Shown: piece by piece, positions 40,002 to 49,180 of the stretch
How the letters are laid out: every line of letters begins with the position of its first letter
How positions within the stretch are numbered: position 1 is the stretch's first letter
Origin: CADEFX01 sp963806735
GTDB lineage: Bacteria > Pseudomonadota > Alphaproteobacteria > Rhizobiales > Hyphomicrobiaceae
Length of the DNA stretch: 64,000 nt
Reading direction: 5' to 3'
Assembly (NCBI GenBank): GCA_963806735.1
Contig: CAWEBE010000039.1
Span: forward strand, 37,659-101,658
The notes under the pieces: model-generated
The model's database searches: none
Seen by the model: only the letters and a program-made list of their open reading frames with translations
What the model was told of the DNA's origin: nothing
Made by a program: the position numbers and the translations under genes

Positions 40002-40352
40002 TTAGCGGCTGCTGAATGCCCGTGCCCAAAGCTGCTGGGAATGCGTGATGGTCAACAACATTGATGTCAATAATGCTTGTTGTCGAAGTACCATCGCCAC
40101 CGGCGACCAGAACGCCATAGTCTGCGTGACGGAGCGACCGTCTGTGCCGTTAAGAACGGGCTTTCGCCGATGTGCAGATGACCCATTTGAGGCCGCTGAG
40201 GGCCCGCGCTGACGCGGCTTGGTGAGCTGCTTCTTGACAGGCTCTGCCGTACTGGACAACGCCTTCGTCGTCGAGCGTCTCGTCTTGATCTTTGCCTTGG
40301 TTCTACCGGCCCGTATACGCGTGCGAGAGTTTTTCCGTTGAGCAGAGCCCAT
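40002..40352 (-). CDS. Phasin-like protein with Lys/Arg-rich N-terminus
   Basis: 116 residues. A very basic, low-complexity first half (MGSAQRKNSRTRIRAGRTKA, KIKTRRSTTKALSSTAEPVK) is followed by a short helical end, MAFWSPVAMVLRQQALLTSM, LLTITHSQQLWARAFSS. The second part resembles the start of polyhydroxybutyrate granule phasins (F-W-S-P-x-x-M-V-L-R-Q-Q-A), and a PHB depolymerase is encoded nearby. The basic half may bind DNA, as in PhaM/PhaF-type proteins; this is an inference. GAGGAT precedes the ATG at 40352, and an EcfG-like promoter lies at 40420. Confidence 0.55.
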   Translation of the reverse strand: MGSAQRKNSRTRIRAGRTKAKIKTRRSTTKALSSTAEPVKKQLTKPRQRGPSAASNGSSAHRRKPVLNGTDGRSVTQTMAFWSPVAMVLRQQALLTSMLLTITHSQQLWARAFSSR

Positions 40353-40419
40353 TACATCCTCGAACTGGTGGTTGGTTGGGTCGCGATACGCGCCGAACAC
40401 GGCCGCATGCTATTGAACC

Positions 40420-40444
40420 AACTCCAACATGGCGTAGTTGTTCC
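40420..40444 (-). promoter_or_regulatory. EcfG-like promoter for the phasin-like gene
   Basis: Minus strand: GGAAC, 16 bases, AGTT; one mismatch; 68 bases before the ATG at 40352. Confidence 0.45.
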
Positions 40445-40575
40445 TTACAAAGGGACCGCACTAGAGCCCACGGCGCTTGAAGCGCAGCAAGGCACCTAGA
40501 GCCGGGTGTGCGTGTCGGCTCCGTCATCCATTGGATGGCACATCCGGCCGAGGTCACGCTGTCCGGCACCGCACG

Positions 40576-41733
40576 CTAGGCCAGGAAGAATCGAACCATC
40601 TCTGTAGATGCGTTGGGACCGCTGACATCCGTATAGGTTCCGCTGGGATGACCACCGGACCACGTGTGCCCAGCTCCCTCGATCAGCCAATACTCCACGA
40701 TCGGGCTACCATCCGCATTCGCAATTTCAGTTCGAGTGCAGGAACGGCCATTTACGTGCATCCGCTGCGGCGCTGACTTCCGCGACCCATGTTCGGGCGC
40801 GGCCTGGGCAACAATGCGTTCCGCGTTCGATGGATGAACGAGGCCATCCGAACTACCGTGAAACACAATGGTTCGTACCCGGGCTCTTGGAGCGTGAGCA
40901 ATTCGCGGTGCGTCACCGCGCATGGTTGCAAAGGCGGACATCACGTCCGTTGCCGATCCATAGGCCAGCCCGGAGTGTATGCCGACGCCGGCGTAGAGAT
41001 CAGGATAGATCTGACCCATGATCGCAGCCATTGCGCCGCCCGCTGATAGCCCCGCCACAAATGTACGATTATCGGCGATGCCAAACTCGGAGATGAGCTC
41101 GCGCGTGATCCCGGCGATGATGGCCGGTTCACCTCTATCGCGCATCTGATCCGGCGGGCTGAACCAATTCCAGCACGAGGAGGCGTTCGCCGAGGAATTC
41201 TGGCTTGGGTAAGCCACTATCAGCCCGTGCGTCTCTGCAACGGCATTCATGGCCGTGCCGGACGCAAAGTCATCGGGGTTTTGCTTGCAACCATGCAGCA
41301 TCACGATGAGGCCATTCGGCCGCGTTGGCGCAGATGCAGGAATGTACAGCTTGTAGCTCCTGGCCCCTGCCGCGCAGGCAAATGACCGGGCTATGAATTG
41401 CGCGCCATCAGCAATGGGAGGAGGCGGCGTTGCAACCGATCTTTTGCGTAAGGTGTCGAAAGCTCGGAAGCGCGATTTGCCTTCCTTCAGTATTTGCAGG
41501 ACGTCGCCAAGAGGCTTGCGCTGCACCGGCTCGTGCCGCGTTCGGGATGGAATGATCTCCGCTCCTTGATCGATCAACCGCAGCGAGGGAGGGCGCTTCG
41601 AGTCCGCCGCCGGCTGTTGGAATCCCGTTTGCTGCGCCAGAGCATCCTGAATGATGCGCGTCGCTTCGACTGGATCGTAAGCACGCGTGGAGAGCGCCGC
41701 CCGGCGCATGGCCGCGGCAAAATTCGTCGTCAT
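40576..41733 (-). CDS. PHB depolymerase family esterase
   Basis: 385 residues. An unusual N-terminal 110-residue helical region (MTTNFAAAMRRAALSTRAYD) precedes the catalytic domain of the PHB-depolymerase/LpqC type: RSYKLYIPASAPTRPNGLIV, MLHGCKQNPDDFASGTAMNA, FVAGLSAGGAMAAIMGQIYP (the G-x-S-x-G lipase box), RTIVFHGSSDGLVHPSNAER (acid) and WLIEGAGHTWSGGHPSGTYT (His). No signal peptide is seen, so it probably acts inside the cell on PHB granules or related polyesters. It is the last gene of the ku-yihY-RHH-depolymerase transcription unit, 19 bases after the RHH gene. Confidence 0.85.
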   Translation of the reverse strand: MTTNFAAAMRRAALSTRAYDPVEATRIIQDALAQQTGFQQPAADSKRPPSLRLIDQGAEIIPSRTRHEPVQRKPLGDVLQILKEGKSRFRAFDTLRKRSVATPPPPIADGAQFIARSFACAAGARSYKLYIPASAPTRPNGLIVMLHGCKQNPDDFASGTAMNAVAETHGLIVAYPSQNSSANASSCWNWFSPPDQMRDRGEPAIIAGITRELISEFGIADNRTFVAGLSAGGAMAAIMGQIYPDLYAGVGIHSGLAYGSATDVMSAFATMRGDAPRIAHAPRARVRTIVFHGSSDGLVHPSNAERIVAQAAPEHGSRKSAPQRMHVNGRSCTRTEIANADGSPIVEYWLIEGAGHTWSGGHPSGTYTDVSGPNASTEMVRFFLA

Positions 41734-41752
41734 AGTCTTTTCCTTTGGGGTG

Positions 41753-42169
41753 CTAGTGGATGCGTTCAGCCAGTGCGGATCGCACGGAGGGACTAGCCTG
41801 AAGCGCGCCCAAAACAGTGATCGAACTGATGGTCGCTAAAGCCAGTTCAGGGGTGACGTCGGCAGCGATACGCGCAAGGCCAACCACCTTGATGTGAAGT
41901 TTCTGCCGCGCCCTTCGCACGGTCTCAAGATCTTCGCGGCTGAAGTCACGCAAACCCAATTCCAGCGTGTGGCGAACCATCGATTGCGCAACGGCGTCAG
42001 ACTGGGCTGTGAGCTGATTGCGGATGGCCGTACGAATGAAATCGCTGCGGTTCGAGTAGAACCCTTCCTGGACCAGCAGGTCGATACGGCCGAGGTCCAC
42101 ATAGCCAAGATTGATCGTGATCTTCTCTGACTCACCGGCCTTTTCGCGCAGCGCGGTTACGTTTGACAT
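41753..42169 (-). CDS. Ribbon-helix-helix (CopG-type) regulator
   Basis: 138 residues. The N-terminal part SEKITINLGYVDLGRIDLLV, QEGFYSNRSDFIRTAIRNQL is a ribbon-helix-helix: a strand with alternating residues, G-x-x-x-x-R-S-D-F-I-R-T-A-I-R as helix B. The rest (LGLRDFSREDLETVRRARQK, LHIKVVGLARIAADVTPELA) is helical, for oligomerisation. The ATG at 42169 is chosen because GGAG lies 6 bases upstream. The gene precedes the PHB depolymerase by 19 bases, and a palindrome at 42178-42204 overlaps its RBS, suggesting autoregulation. I recall the same pair in other rhizobia. Confidence 0.8.
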   Translation of the reverse strand: MSNVTALREKAGESEKITINLGYVDLGRIDLLVQEGFYSNRSDFIRTAIRNQLTAQSDAVAQSMVRHTLELGLRDFSREDLETVRRARQKLHIKVVGLARIAADVTPELALATISSITVLGALQASPSVRSALAERIH

Positions 42170-42177
42170 TGCGGTCT

Positions 42178-42204
42178 CCATCCAGCTGGATGGTATATGG
42201 ATGG
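42178..42204. promoter_or_regulatory. Candidate RHH operator: palindrome plus repeated half-site
   Basis: CCATCCAGCTGGATGG (42178-42193) is a perfect 16-bp palindrome; TATATGGATGG follows, giving a third TGGATGG half-site. It covers the RBS region of the RHH gene, so bound protein could block both transcription and translation. Confidence 0.5.
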
Positions 42205-42225
42205 TCATCGGCTGGTTACAAGGTG

Positions 42226-43101
42226 TTAAACAGCCGCCTTGTGCGGCAGCTCGGCATTCACGTCCAATGCCCGGCGCGATCCGATCTCGGTCGCATACGC
42301 ATGCGTGAGTTCGGCGCCGAACAGGACGATTTGCGCGGAGTAGTAGACCCAGATCAGCAGGATCACGATCGACGCCGCAGCGCCGTAGGTCGACTCGAGC
42401 CCTTGCGTGCCGATGTACCAACCGATGGCGAACTTGCCGAGGTTGAACAGCAGTGCGGTGACCACGGCGCCTGGTAGGACATCACGCCAGGCGATGTCGG
42501 TGTCGGGAAACCATTTGAACAGCATGGCGAACAGCGCCGTCAGGATGGCGAGCGAGGCTACGAAATTGATGGCCTCGCCAATGGCAGTTGACGCCATGCC
42601 GGTCCACGATGAGAACGCTGCAAGTCCCGTGCTGATGACCAGGGACACCGCGAGCAGGAAGCCCAGGCTCAGGATGCCGGCAAACGAGACGAGGTACGTG
42701 CGCAGATACCACCCCACGCCTGCCTCTTTGGGCTCCTCGACGTTCCAGATGGTGTTCATCGCGTCCTTGAGCTGACCGACGACGCCCAGTGCCGCGATAA
42801 GCAACAGGACAATGCCGGTGATCGCTGCCAACCGTCCGGTTTGGGGTGAGCTGGCCCCCGCCAGCATCGCTTCTACGGCCTTGCTCCCGGTCTCTCCCAG
42901 CATCGATCTGAATTGACTGGTCAGGCTGCCCCGGACCGCATCCGCACCAAAGAACAGCCCGGCGATGCTGATGACGATCAGCAGCAAGGGACCCATCGAG
43001 AAGACGGAATAATACGCGAGCGCCGCGCCCAGTCGCGCCGAGCGATGGGTGAACCATTGATCGATCGCGATCTTGAGAATTTTCCACGCCCTGTGTGGCA
43101 T
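42226..43101 (-). CDS. YihY/BrkB family membrane protein, intact
   Basis: 291 residues with the complete YihY pattern: ILKIAIDQWFTHRSARLGAA, LAYYSVFSMGPLLLIVISIA, the middle LLLIAALGVVGQLKDAMNTI, FAGILSLGFLLAVSLVISTG, ILTALFAMLFKWFPDTDIAW and the late motif YGAAASIVILLIWVYYSAQI, VLFGAELTHAYA. Six membrane helices. It is the close paralogue of the frameshifted gene at 8349-9174 and serves as reference for it. It follows ku by 20 bases on the same strand, so a membrane protein is cotranscribed with the end-joining factor. Function unknown. The terminal tail is polar. Confidence 0.9.
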   Translation of the reverse strand: MPHRAWKILKIAIDQWFTHRSARLGAALAYYSVFSMGPLLLIVISIAGLFFGADAVRGSLTSQFRSMLGETGSKAVEAMLAGASSPQTGRLAAITGIVLLLIAALGVVGQLKDAMNTIWNVEEPKEAGVGWYLRTYLVSFAGILSLGFLLAVSLVISTGLAAFSSWTGMASTAIGEAINFVASLAILTALFAMLFKWFPDTDIAWRDVLPGAVVTALLFNLGKFAIGWYIGTQGLESTYGAAASIVILLIWVYYSAQIVLFGAELTHAYATEIGSRRALDVNAELPHKAAV

Positions 43102-43121
43102 TGTACGATCTAAGCTCTGGG

Positions 43122-43967
43122 TTAGCTGGCTTTGCGCCTGCCACCCTGGCTTTTGCCCTTCTTCTTTTTTACGGGAGCTTTTTGCCCCCCGCGCCCGACG
43201 CTCTCGCGAAGCGCCGCCATGAGATCGATCACGTTGGAGCGGTCTTCCGTCGGCTCCGGTCGTTCGATGGTCTTACCCGCTGCCTTGCGCTTCACCAGCT
43301 TCCTCAGCGCAAGCTCATACTCATCCTTGAACTTCGCCGGATCGAAATGTCCTGATTTCTTGTCAAGGATGTGCGCGGCCAGCTGCACCATCTCCTTGGG
43401 CACGCGAGGTGATGGAATGCCTTTGAACGCTTCGCTCTCATCCCGCACTTCGTAATCATAGCGCAGAGTAGTCCCGAGCAGGCCTTTGCCCCACGGCTCG
43501 ATGGCCATGATGTGCTCGCGGTTGGCGAACACGATGCGGGCCAGCGCCACTCGTCCCTTGTCCTTCATGGCATCGCGGATGACAGCAAAGGCCTCCTCGC
43601 CGCTCTTCGCATTGGGCGCGATGTAGTAGGGACGCTCGTAGTAGCGCTTGTCGATCTCCTCCTCCGGCACGAAGGTGTCGATGTCGATCGTGTGCGTGCT
43701 CTCGATCTCGACGGCTTCCAGCTCCTCGGGCTCGATCTCGACGTACTTGCCCTTGGAGACCTCGTAGCCCCTCCCCTTTTGGTCCTTATCAACGGTTTTG
43801 CCGGTTTCCTCATCCACCATCTGCTGGCGCAGCCGGTTGCCGGTCTTGCGATTGATCTGATGAAAATGCGTCTTGTCCGCCTGGCTGGATGCGGGGTAGA
43901 GCGCGACGGGGCACGTCACCAGCGAAAGCTTCAGATAGCCCTTCCAGTAAGCCCGGCCGGTCGCCAT
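43122..43967 (-). CDS. ku: Non-homologous end joining protein Ku
   Basis: 281 residues. The bacterial Ku core is complete: YWKGYLKLSLVTCPVALYPA at the start, THFHQINRKTGNRLRQQMVD, VEIEPEELEAVEIESTHTID, YYERPYYIAPNAKSGEEAFA, GRVALARIVFANREHIMAIE and LAAHILDKKSGHFDPAKFKD. It ends with a Lys/Gly/Arg-rich tail (KKKKGKSQGGRRKAS) that helps DNA binding and LigD recruitment. Ku homodimers ring broken DNA ends. GGAGAGAG precedes the ATG at 43967; the upstream codon at 44021 is not family-like. It is divergent from ligD across 114 bases, the normal NHEJ pairing. Confidence 0.95.
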   Translation of the reverse strand: MATGRAYWKGYLKLSLVTCPVALYPASSQADKTHFHQINRKTGNRLRQQMVDEETGKTVDKDQKGRGYEVSKGKYVEIEPEELEAVEIESTHTIDIDTFVPEEEIDKRYYERPYYIAPNAKSGEEAFAVIRDAMKDKGRVALARIVFANREHIMAIEPWGKGLLGTTLRYDYEVRDESEAFKGIPSPRVPKEMVQLAAHILDKKSGHFDPAKFKDEYELALRKLVKRKAAGKTIERPEPTEDRSNVIDLMAALRESVGRGGQKAPVKKKKGKSQGGRRKAS

Positions 43968-44001
43968 TTCTCTCTCTCCAGGAAATCCCTCGTAGTGATG
44001 C

Positions 44002-44027
44002 GGAACGCGCAGATAGGCCACACCGTT
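44002..44027 (+). promoter_or_regulatory. EcfG-type promoter for ligD
   Basis: GGAAC at 44002-44006, 17 bases, CGTT at 44024-44027, exact match; 54 bases before the ligD ATG. It lies in the ku-ligD intergenic region and points at ligD only. Confidence 0.75.
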
Positions 44028-44081
44028 GCATGAGGGGATGGCCGAGCCTCAGCTTCGACCCCGTTAACCAGGTGCGCGCCG

Positions 44082-46729
44082 ATGGCGAAGAAGAAACTGG
44101 CCGACTACCAAGCCAAGCGGGATTTCAAGAAGACGTCTGAGCCAAGCGGGAAGACCAAAGTCCGCGCGGCCGAGTACCCCCGCTTTGTCATCCAGAAGCA
44201 TGCGGCAACCCGCCTGCACTACGACCTTCGCCTCGAGCACGACGGGGTGTTCAAGTCCTGGGCGGTGACCAAGGGCCCCTCCCTCAATCCGGCAGACAAA
44301 CGCCTCGCTGTGGAGGTTGAGGACCACCCGCTCGACTATGGCGACTTTGAAGGGACGATCCCCAAGGGCGAGTATGGCGGCGGCACCGTGATGCTATGGG
44401 ATCGAGGCTTCTGGATGCCGGAAGGCACGAAGGATATCGACGCCGCCCTGCGCAAGGGAGAACTGAAATTCACGCTGGCGGGTGAGAAGCTGCAGGGCAG
44501 TTTTGTGCTCGTGCGCATGAAACACGACCGCGACCACGGGAAGCGCAACAACTGGTTGCTGATCAAGCACCGCGATGAGTTTGCGCGCGAGAGCGATGAC
44601 GTCACCAACGAGGACAAGTCGGTCGCTTCAGGCCGCTCGCTGGAACAGATCGCGGCTGGCAAGGGCCGGGGAGCCAAGCCGTTCATGGCCGCCGGCGCCA
44701 AGGCGTCCGATCCCGGCGCCATCTGGCACTCGAAGCCGGCCAAAGAGCCCAAGACCAAGCGGCGGGCCGTGGCAACGCTGCAATCCTCAGCGTCCGCGCG
44801 TAAAACCAGCAAAGCAGCGGCCACGGCTATGCCGCGCTTTATCGCCCCTCAGCTCTGCAAGACCCTCTCGCGGCCGCCGCAGGGCGACGACTGGGTGCAT
44901 GAGATCAAGTTCGACGGCTACCGCATGCAGCTGCGCACAGAGGATGGCGCCGCCACCCTGCGCACGCGCAAAGGCCTCGACTGGACCGACAAGTTCCAGG
45001 CCGTCGCCAAGGCCGCCGCGCGTTTACCCGATGCGATCATCGATGGCGAGGTCGTCGCCCTGGATGACAGCGGCGCGCCCAACTTCGCCGCGTTGCAGGC
45101 GGCCCTGTCCGACGGGCGATCGCAGGATCTGGTCTTCTTCGTCTTCGATCTGCTGTTCGCATGGCGGCGAAGATCTGCGCGCCCTGCCCCTCTCCAAGCG
45201 CAAGGAACGCCTTAAAGCGCTGCTGGCCAAAAACCGAACCCCCGATAACATTCGCTATGTCGACCATCTCGCGGGGGCCGGCGATGCGGTGCTGCAGTCA
45301 GCCTGCCGCATGCATCTCGAAGGCATTATCTCCAAACGCCTCAGCGCGCCCTACCGCTCTGGCCGTACGGAGACCTGGTGTAAGTCCAAGTGCCGCGCAG
45401 GCCATGAAGTCGTGATCGGAGGCTGGAGCGGCACGGCCACTAATCTACGCTCCCTCATTGCTGGCGTGTACCGCGGCGATCATCTGGTGCATGTCGGCCA
45501 AGTCGGAACCGGCTTCAACGCGCGCAACGCGAAGGACCTGCTGAAGCAGCTGAAAGCCAACGTCACCGACAAAAGCCCCTTCGCGGGCAAGGATGCGCCT
45601 CGCAAACAAAAGGATTGGAATTGGGTCAAACCGCGTGCTCGTCGCCGAGATCGAGTTTGCCGGTTGGACGGGTGCTGGCATGATCCGCCAGTCTGCCTTC
45701 AAGGGGCTGCGCCAGGACAAGCCAGCCAAAGAGGTGCGCGCGGAGCATCCGGTCGCGCCAAGCGACGCCGAGCTGGCGACGCCCACGCCTGCGGCAAAGC
45801 CAAAAGGATCATCCAAGACCGGCGCCATCGTTATGGGCGTTAGCATATCCAACCCCGACAAGCCCCTGTGGCCGGCCGAGAAGGAAGGGCAACCGGTCAC
45901 CAAGCGCGATCTCGCAACCTATCTCGAAAAGGTTGGTCCGTGGATGATCGAGCATCTCAAGGGACGGCCGTGCTCCATTATCCGCGCGCCCGATGGGATC
46001 AATGATCAGAAGTTCTTCCAGCGCCACGCCATGCCGGGCGTCTCCAACCTGGTGGAGCTGACGACCGTCGAGGGTGACCGCAAGCCCTATCTGCAGATCG
46101 ATCGCGTCGAAGGGCTGATCGCCATGGCCCAGATTGCCGCCGTGGAATTCCACCCCTGGAATTGCGAGCCGGACCATCCCGCGTTGCCTGGTCGCCTCGT
46201 GTTCGATCTTGATCCGGCTCCCGACGTCGCCTTCTCGGCGGTGATCGAAGCCGCCAAGGAGATGCGCACGCGCCTTGAGGCGCTCGGGCTCATCTCGTTC
46301 TGCAAGACCACGGGCGGCAAGGGCTTGCACGTCGTCACGCCGCTAAAGGTCAAGGCCGACAGTGGATTGGGATGGAAGGAAGCCAAGGCCTTCGCCCAGG
46401 CCGTCTGCACGAACATGGCCAACGATGCCCCCGATAAGTATCTGATCAATATGTCGAAGAAACAGCGCACGGGGCGCATCTTCCTCGACTATCTCCGCAA
46501 TGACCGCATGTCGACCGCCGTCGCGCCGCTGTCATCGCGGGCACGGCCGGGCGCGCCCGTCTCGATGCCGGTGAACTGGAACCAGGTGCGGGACGGGCTT
46601 GATCCTATGCGCTTCACCGTCAAGACGGTCCCCGCTCTTCTCGCAAAGAGCAAAGCCTGGGTGGACTATTGCGATGCTGAGCGTCCGCTTGAGGCGGCGA
46701 TCCGCAAGCTCATTGCAGCAAAGCGATGA
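44082..46729 (+). pseudogene. ligD: Multifunctional DNA ligase LigD (PE-ligase-polymerase), two frameshifts
   Basis: Three domains in the order 3'-phosphoesterase, ligase, polymerase. The phosphoesterase part has FVIQKHAATRLHYDLRLEHD and GEYGGGTVMLWDRG. The ligase part has the nucleotidyl Lys in VHEIKFDGYRMQL, then DGEVVALDD and, in the next frame, GIISKRLSAPYRSG and VVIGGWSG. The primase/polymerase part in the third frame has RPCSIIRAPDGI, FHPWNCEPDHPALPGRLVFD with the D-L-D metal site and KTTGGKGLHVV. Skipping one base near 45162 and one near 45634 restores about 881 residues, a normal LigD. It would trim, fill and seal broken ends held by Ku. The two extra bases may be errors; if real, only the first 378 residues are made. 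Confidence 0.85.
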
Positions 46730-47782
46730 CGGTTGCAGCCAGGAAGCGGCAGACCGGATTGGCGGACCTCGGTATCCCGCTCGACCTTTCTCCTATGGAA
46801 GCCAAGCTGGTCACCGAGCTGCCAAAGGATTCCGGCTGGCAGTTCGAGCCCAAGTGGGACGGCTTTCGATGCCTTGCGTTTCGTGCGGGCGGCGACGTCG
46901 AGATCAAGGCCAAGTCCGGCAAATCGCTGTCGCGCTTTTTCCCTGAAGTGCTGGAAAATCTGCGTGCCGTCTCGCCGAAGACATTTGTGCTGGATGGCGA
47001 ACTGGTCATCCCCGTTGATGGCGCGCTTTCCTTCGATGCGCTGCAAATGCGCCTGCATCCCGCTGCCAGTAGAATTGAACGGCTATCCAAAGAGACACCG
47101 GCAACCTTCATCGTGTTCGATTGCCTTCTACGGAAGGCGCGCCAGTCCCTCTTGCTAGAGGCCGTTTGAACAACGCCGAGCCGCGCTGGAGGCCCTTTTC
47201 GAGGGGATTGGTGAGGAAGCGGGGCTGACCATCACCCCCTTCACCCGCGATATGCGCAAGGCCGAGAAGTGGCTCAACGATCGCCAGGTGTCCGTGGACG
47301 GCGTCGTCGCCAAGCGCCTCGACCTTCCGTACCAGGCGGGCGAGCGTGCCATGCTGAAGGTCAAGCGCCTTCGCACCGCCGATTGCGTGGTTGGCGGTTT
47401 CCGCTACGAGACCGGGCGAAAGCTGGTGGGATCGCTGTTGCTGGGGCTCTACGATAAGGATGGACTTTTGCACCATGTCGGCTTCACCTCCGCCCTCGCC
47501 GACACTGAAAAGCCTGCCCTCACCAAGCGTCTGGAAAAGCTCGTGGCGCCGCCCGGCTTCACCGGCGATGCGCCAGGGGGACCTAGTCGCTGGAGCACAG
47601 CGCGTTCTGCCGAGTGGCAACCGCTTCGCACAAAACTGGTGGTCGAGGTGCGCTATGACCACGTCACCGGCAACCGCTTCCGCCATGGCACCGGCCTCGT
47701 GAGATGGCGACCGGACAAGGCGCCCGCTCAATGCACGTTTGAGCAGCTGCCCGCGGCCGTGCCAACGATCGGGCTGCAATAG
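46726..47782 (+). pseudogene. ATP-dependent DNA ligase (LigC-like), one frameshift
   Basis: The frame from 46726, overlapping the ligD stop by 4 bases, carries DLSPMEAKLVTELP, the motif I Lys in WQFEPKWDGFRCLAF, KSGKSLSRFFPEVLENL and VLDGELVIPVDG, then ends near 47160. Another frame continues PFEQRRAALEALFEGIGEEA, VDGVVAKRLDLPYQAGERAM (motif IV), LKVKRLRTADCVVGGFRYET and the OB-fold to TIGLQ. Joined, it gives about 352 residues, the length of stand-alone LigC. LigC enzymes can back up LigD in end joining or repair. Coupled to ligD by overlap. The junction is untidy, so more than one indel is possible. Confidence 0.8.
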
Positions 47783-47817
47783 GCGATGGAAGGCCTGAGA
47801 GAAAAGGCGATTGGGCG

Positions 47818-48279
47818 ATGAGCAAGGCGTTCACCCGAGAGGACGACGCAGATCAGCAAAGTGATTTGCCTGAGCGTGCCATTCCTCCTTACCCCAATCT
47901 GGTCACGGCCGAAGGGCTGGCCCAGATCGAGGATGCCCTTACCCGGCTCACTGAGCAGCACAACGACGCCCGGGCCGCGGGCGACGCCGCAGCGACGGCC
48001 AGCACCGCCCGTGATATGCGCTACTGGAGCGCAAGGCGCGCGACCGCGCAGCTCACCGAACCCACACCGGGATCGCAGGTGCAGTTCGGCTCACGCGTAA
48101 CCATCAGGCGGCCGGATGGATCGACCCGAGCCTACCGCATTGTGGGAATTGACGAGGCAGATCCCAAGAAAGGGACGTTGTCTTACGTCTCACCCCTTGC
48201 CCAGGCACTGATGGGTAAGGAGATTGGGGATGCGGTCGCGGTGGGGCCGAGCGAGGAAGAAATCGTCGGGATCAGATAA
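47818..48279 (+). CDS. GreA/GreB-type transcript cleavage factor-like protein
   Basis: 153 residues. The N-terminal coiled coil (TAEGLAQIEDALTRLTEQHN, DARAAGDAAATASTARDMRY, WSARRATAQLTEP) is followed by the FKBP-like C-terminal domain: VQFGSRVTIRRPDGSTRAYR, IVGIDEADPKKGTLSYVSPL, AQALMGKEIGDAVAVGPSEE. Gre proteins enter the RNA polymerase secondary channel; two acidic residues at the coil tip rescue stalled complexes. Here the tip region has fewer paired acids than GreA, so function may differ. The ATG at 47818 lies 35 bases after the ligase gene, in the repair cluster. A fragment of a second cop­y lies at 9387-9529. Confidence 0.85.
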   Translation: MSKAFTREDDADQQSDLPERAIPPYPNLVTAEGLAQIEDALTRLTEQHNDARAAGDAAATASTARDMRYWSARRATAQLTEPTPGSQVQFGSRVTIRRPDGSTRAYRIVGIDEADPKKGTLSYVSPLAQALMGKEIGDAVAVGPSEEEIVGIR

Positions 48280-48300
48280 AGGGTCCGCCGATCGAAGTCA

Positions 48301-49111
48301 TCAAGCGCTGGCCTGGGGCCATGGCGGAAGCGGCGGCAAACCCATCACGGTTCGAACCGGTCCAAAGGACCGCCGATGAATCGGACATGCGCCGAGCCGT
48401 TTAAGGGCTGTCAGGTGGTCGCGGACCGGGTAGCCCTTGTGCTTTGCAAAACCGTATCCGGGATGTTCGCCATCCAACCTCTGCATCAAAGCATCGCGGG
48501 CGGTCTTGGCCAGGATTGACGCGGCCGCGATGGCGAAGCATTTCCCGTCGCCCCCGATGATGGCCTGCTGCGGAGTCTGAAGCTGTTTGATGCGTCGCCC
48601 ATCGATCAAGAGATGTTGGGGAGCACAGGATAATCCCTCGACAGCACGGCGCATCGCCAGCAAGCTCGCATGATAGATATTGATCCTGTCGATCTCCTCG
48701 ACCTCAACGAACCCGACGGACCAGGCGAGCGCCTCGTGCCGTATCTCGTCGGCGAGCCGCTCCCGTGTCTGGGCGTCGAGCTTTTTTGAGTCATCGACAC
48801 CGGTGATCCGAATGTCAGGTCGGAACACCACGGCGCCTGCTGCAACAGGACCAGCCAGCGGGCTCATGCCAGCCTCATCGACCCCAGCCACCGTCATTAT
48901 TCCTGCGGACCAGAGCGCAAGCTCATACCGCAGCATCTTGCGCAGGCGTTGCCCTTCGGACCGCGCCTCGAAGCGTCGGCGCTCCACGGCTTGCAAGATG
49001 GCTCGAGCGCCTGCACGAGGATCGCTTCGGAGCGCCCGCTCCGTTGCGGTGTCGAGCGGGCGGCCCTCGATGACATGGCGGTGCCTGAAGTTCGGTAAGT
49101 GATCGGCTCAT
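48301..49111 (-). pseudogene. rnhB: Ribonuclease HII with N-terminal extension, probable frameshift near start
   Basis: The main frame up to 48996 and beyond reads MTVAGVDEAGMSPLAGPVAA, FRPDIRITGVDDSKKLDAQT, INIYHASLLAMRRAVEGL, HLLIDGRRI, AAASILAKTARDALMQRLDG and EHPGYGFAKHKGYPVRDHLT. These contain the catalytic Asp, Glu, Asp, Asp of RNase HII, which cuts RNA in RNA-DNA hybrids. Usual enzymes have G-R-G after D-E-A; here it is G-M-S. The frame continues upstream as RHRHVIEGRPLDTATERALR, SDPRAGARAILQAVERRRFE without a start codon. Skipping one base at 49099 reaches an ATG at 49111 (MSRSLPNFRHRHV). If no shift exists, TTG at 48996 would be the start. Converges on the GreA-like gene. Confidence 0.75.
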
Positions 49112-49180
49112 GGCTTGCATTTTATCTACGCGTTAAGGCCAAACAAGAACCCGCAGCCAAGTTCCAGCTGAGGTTTTCCG

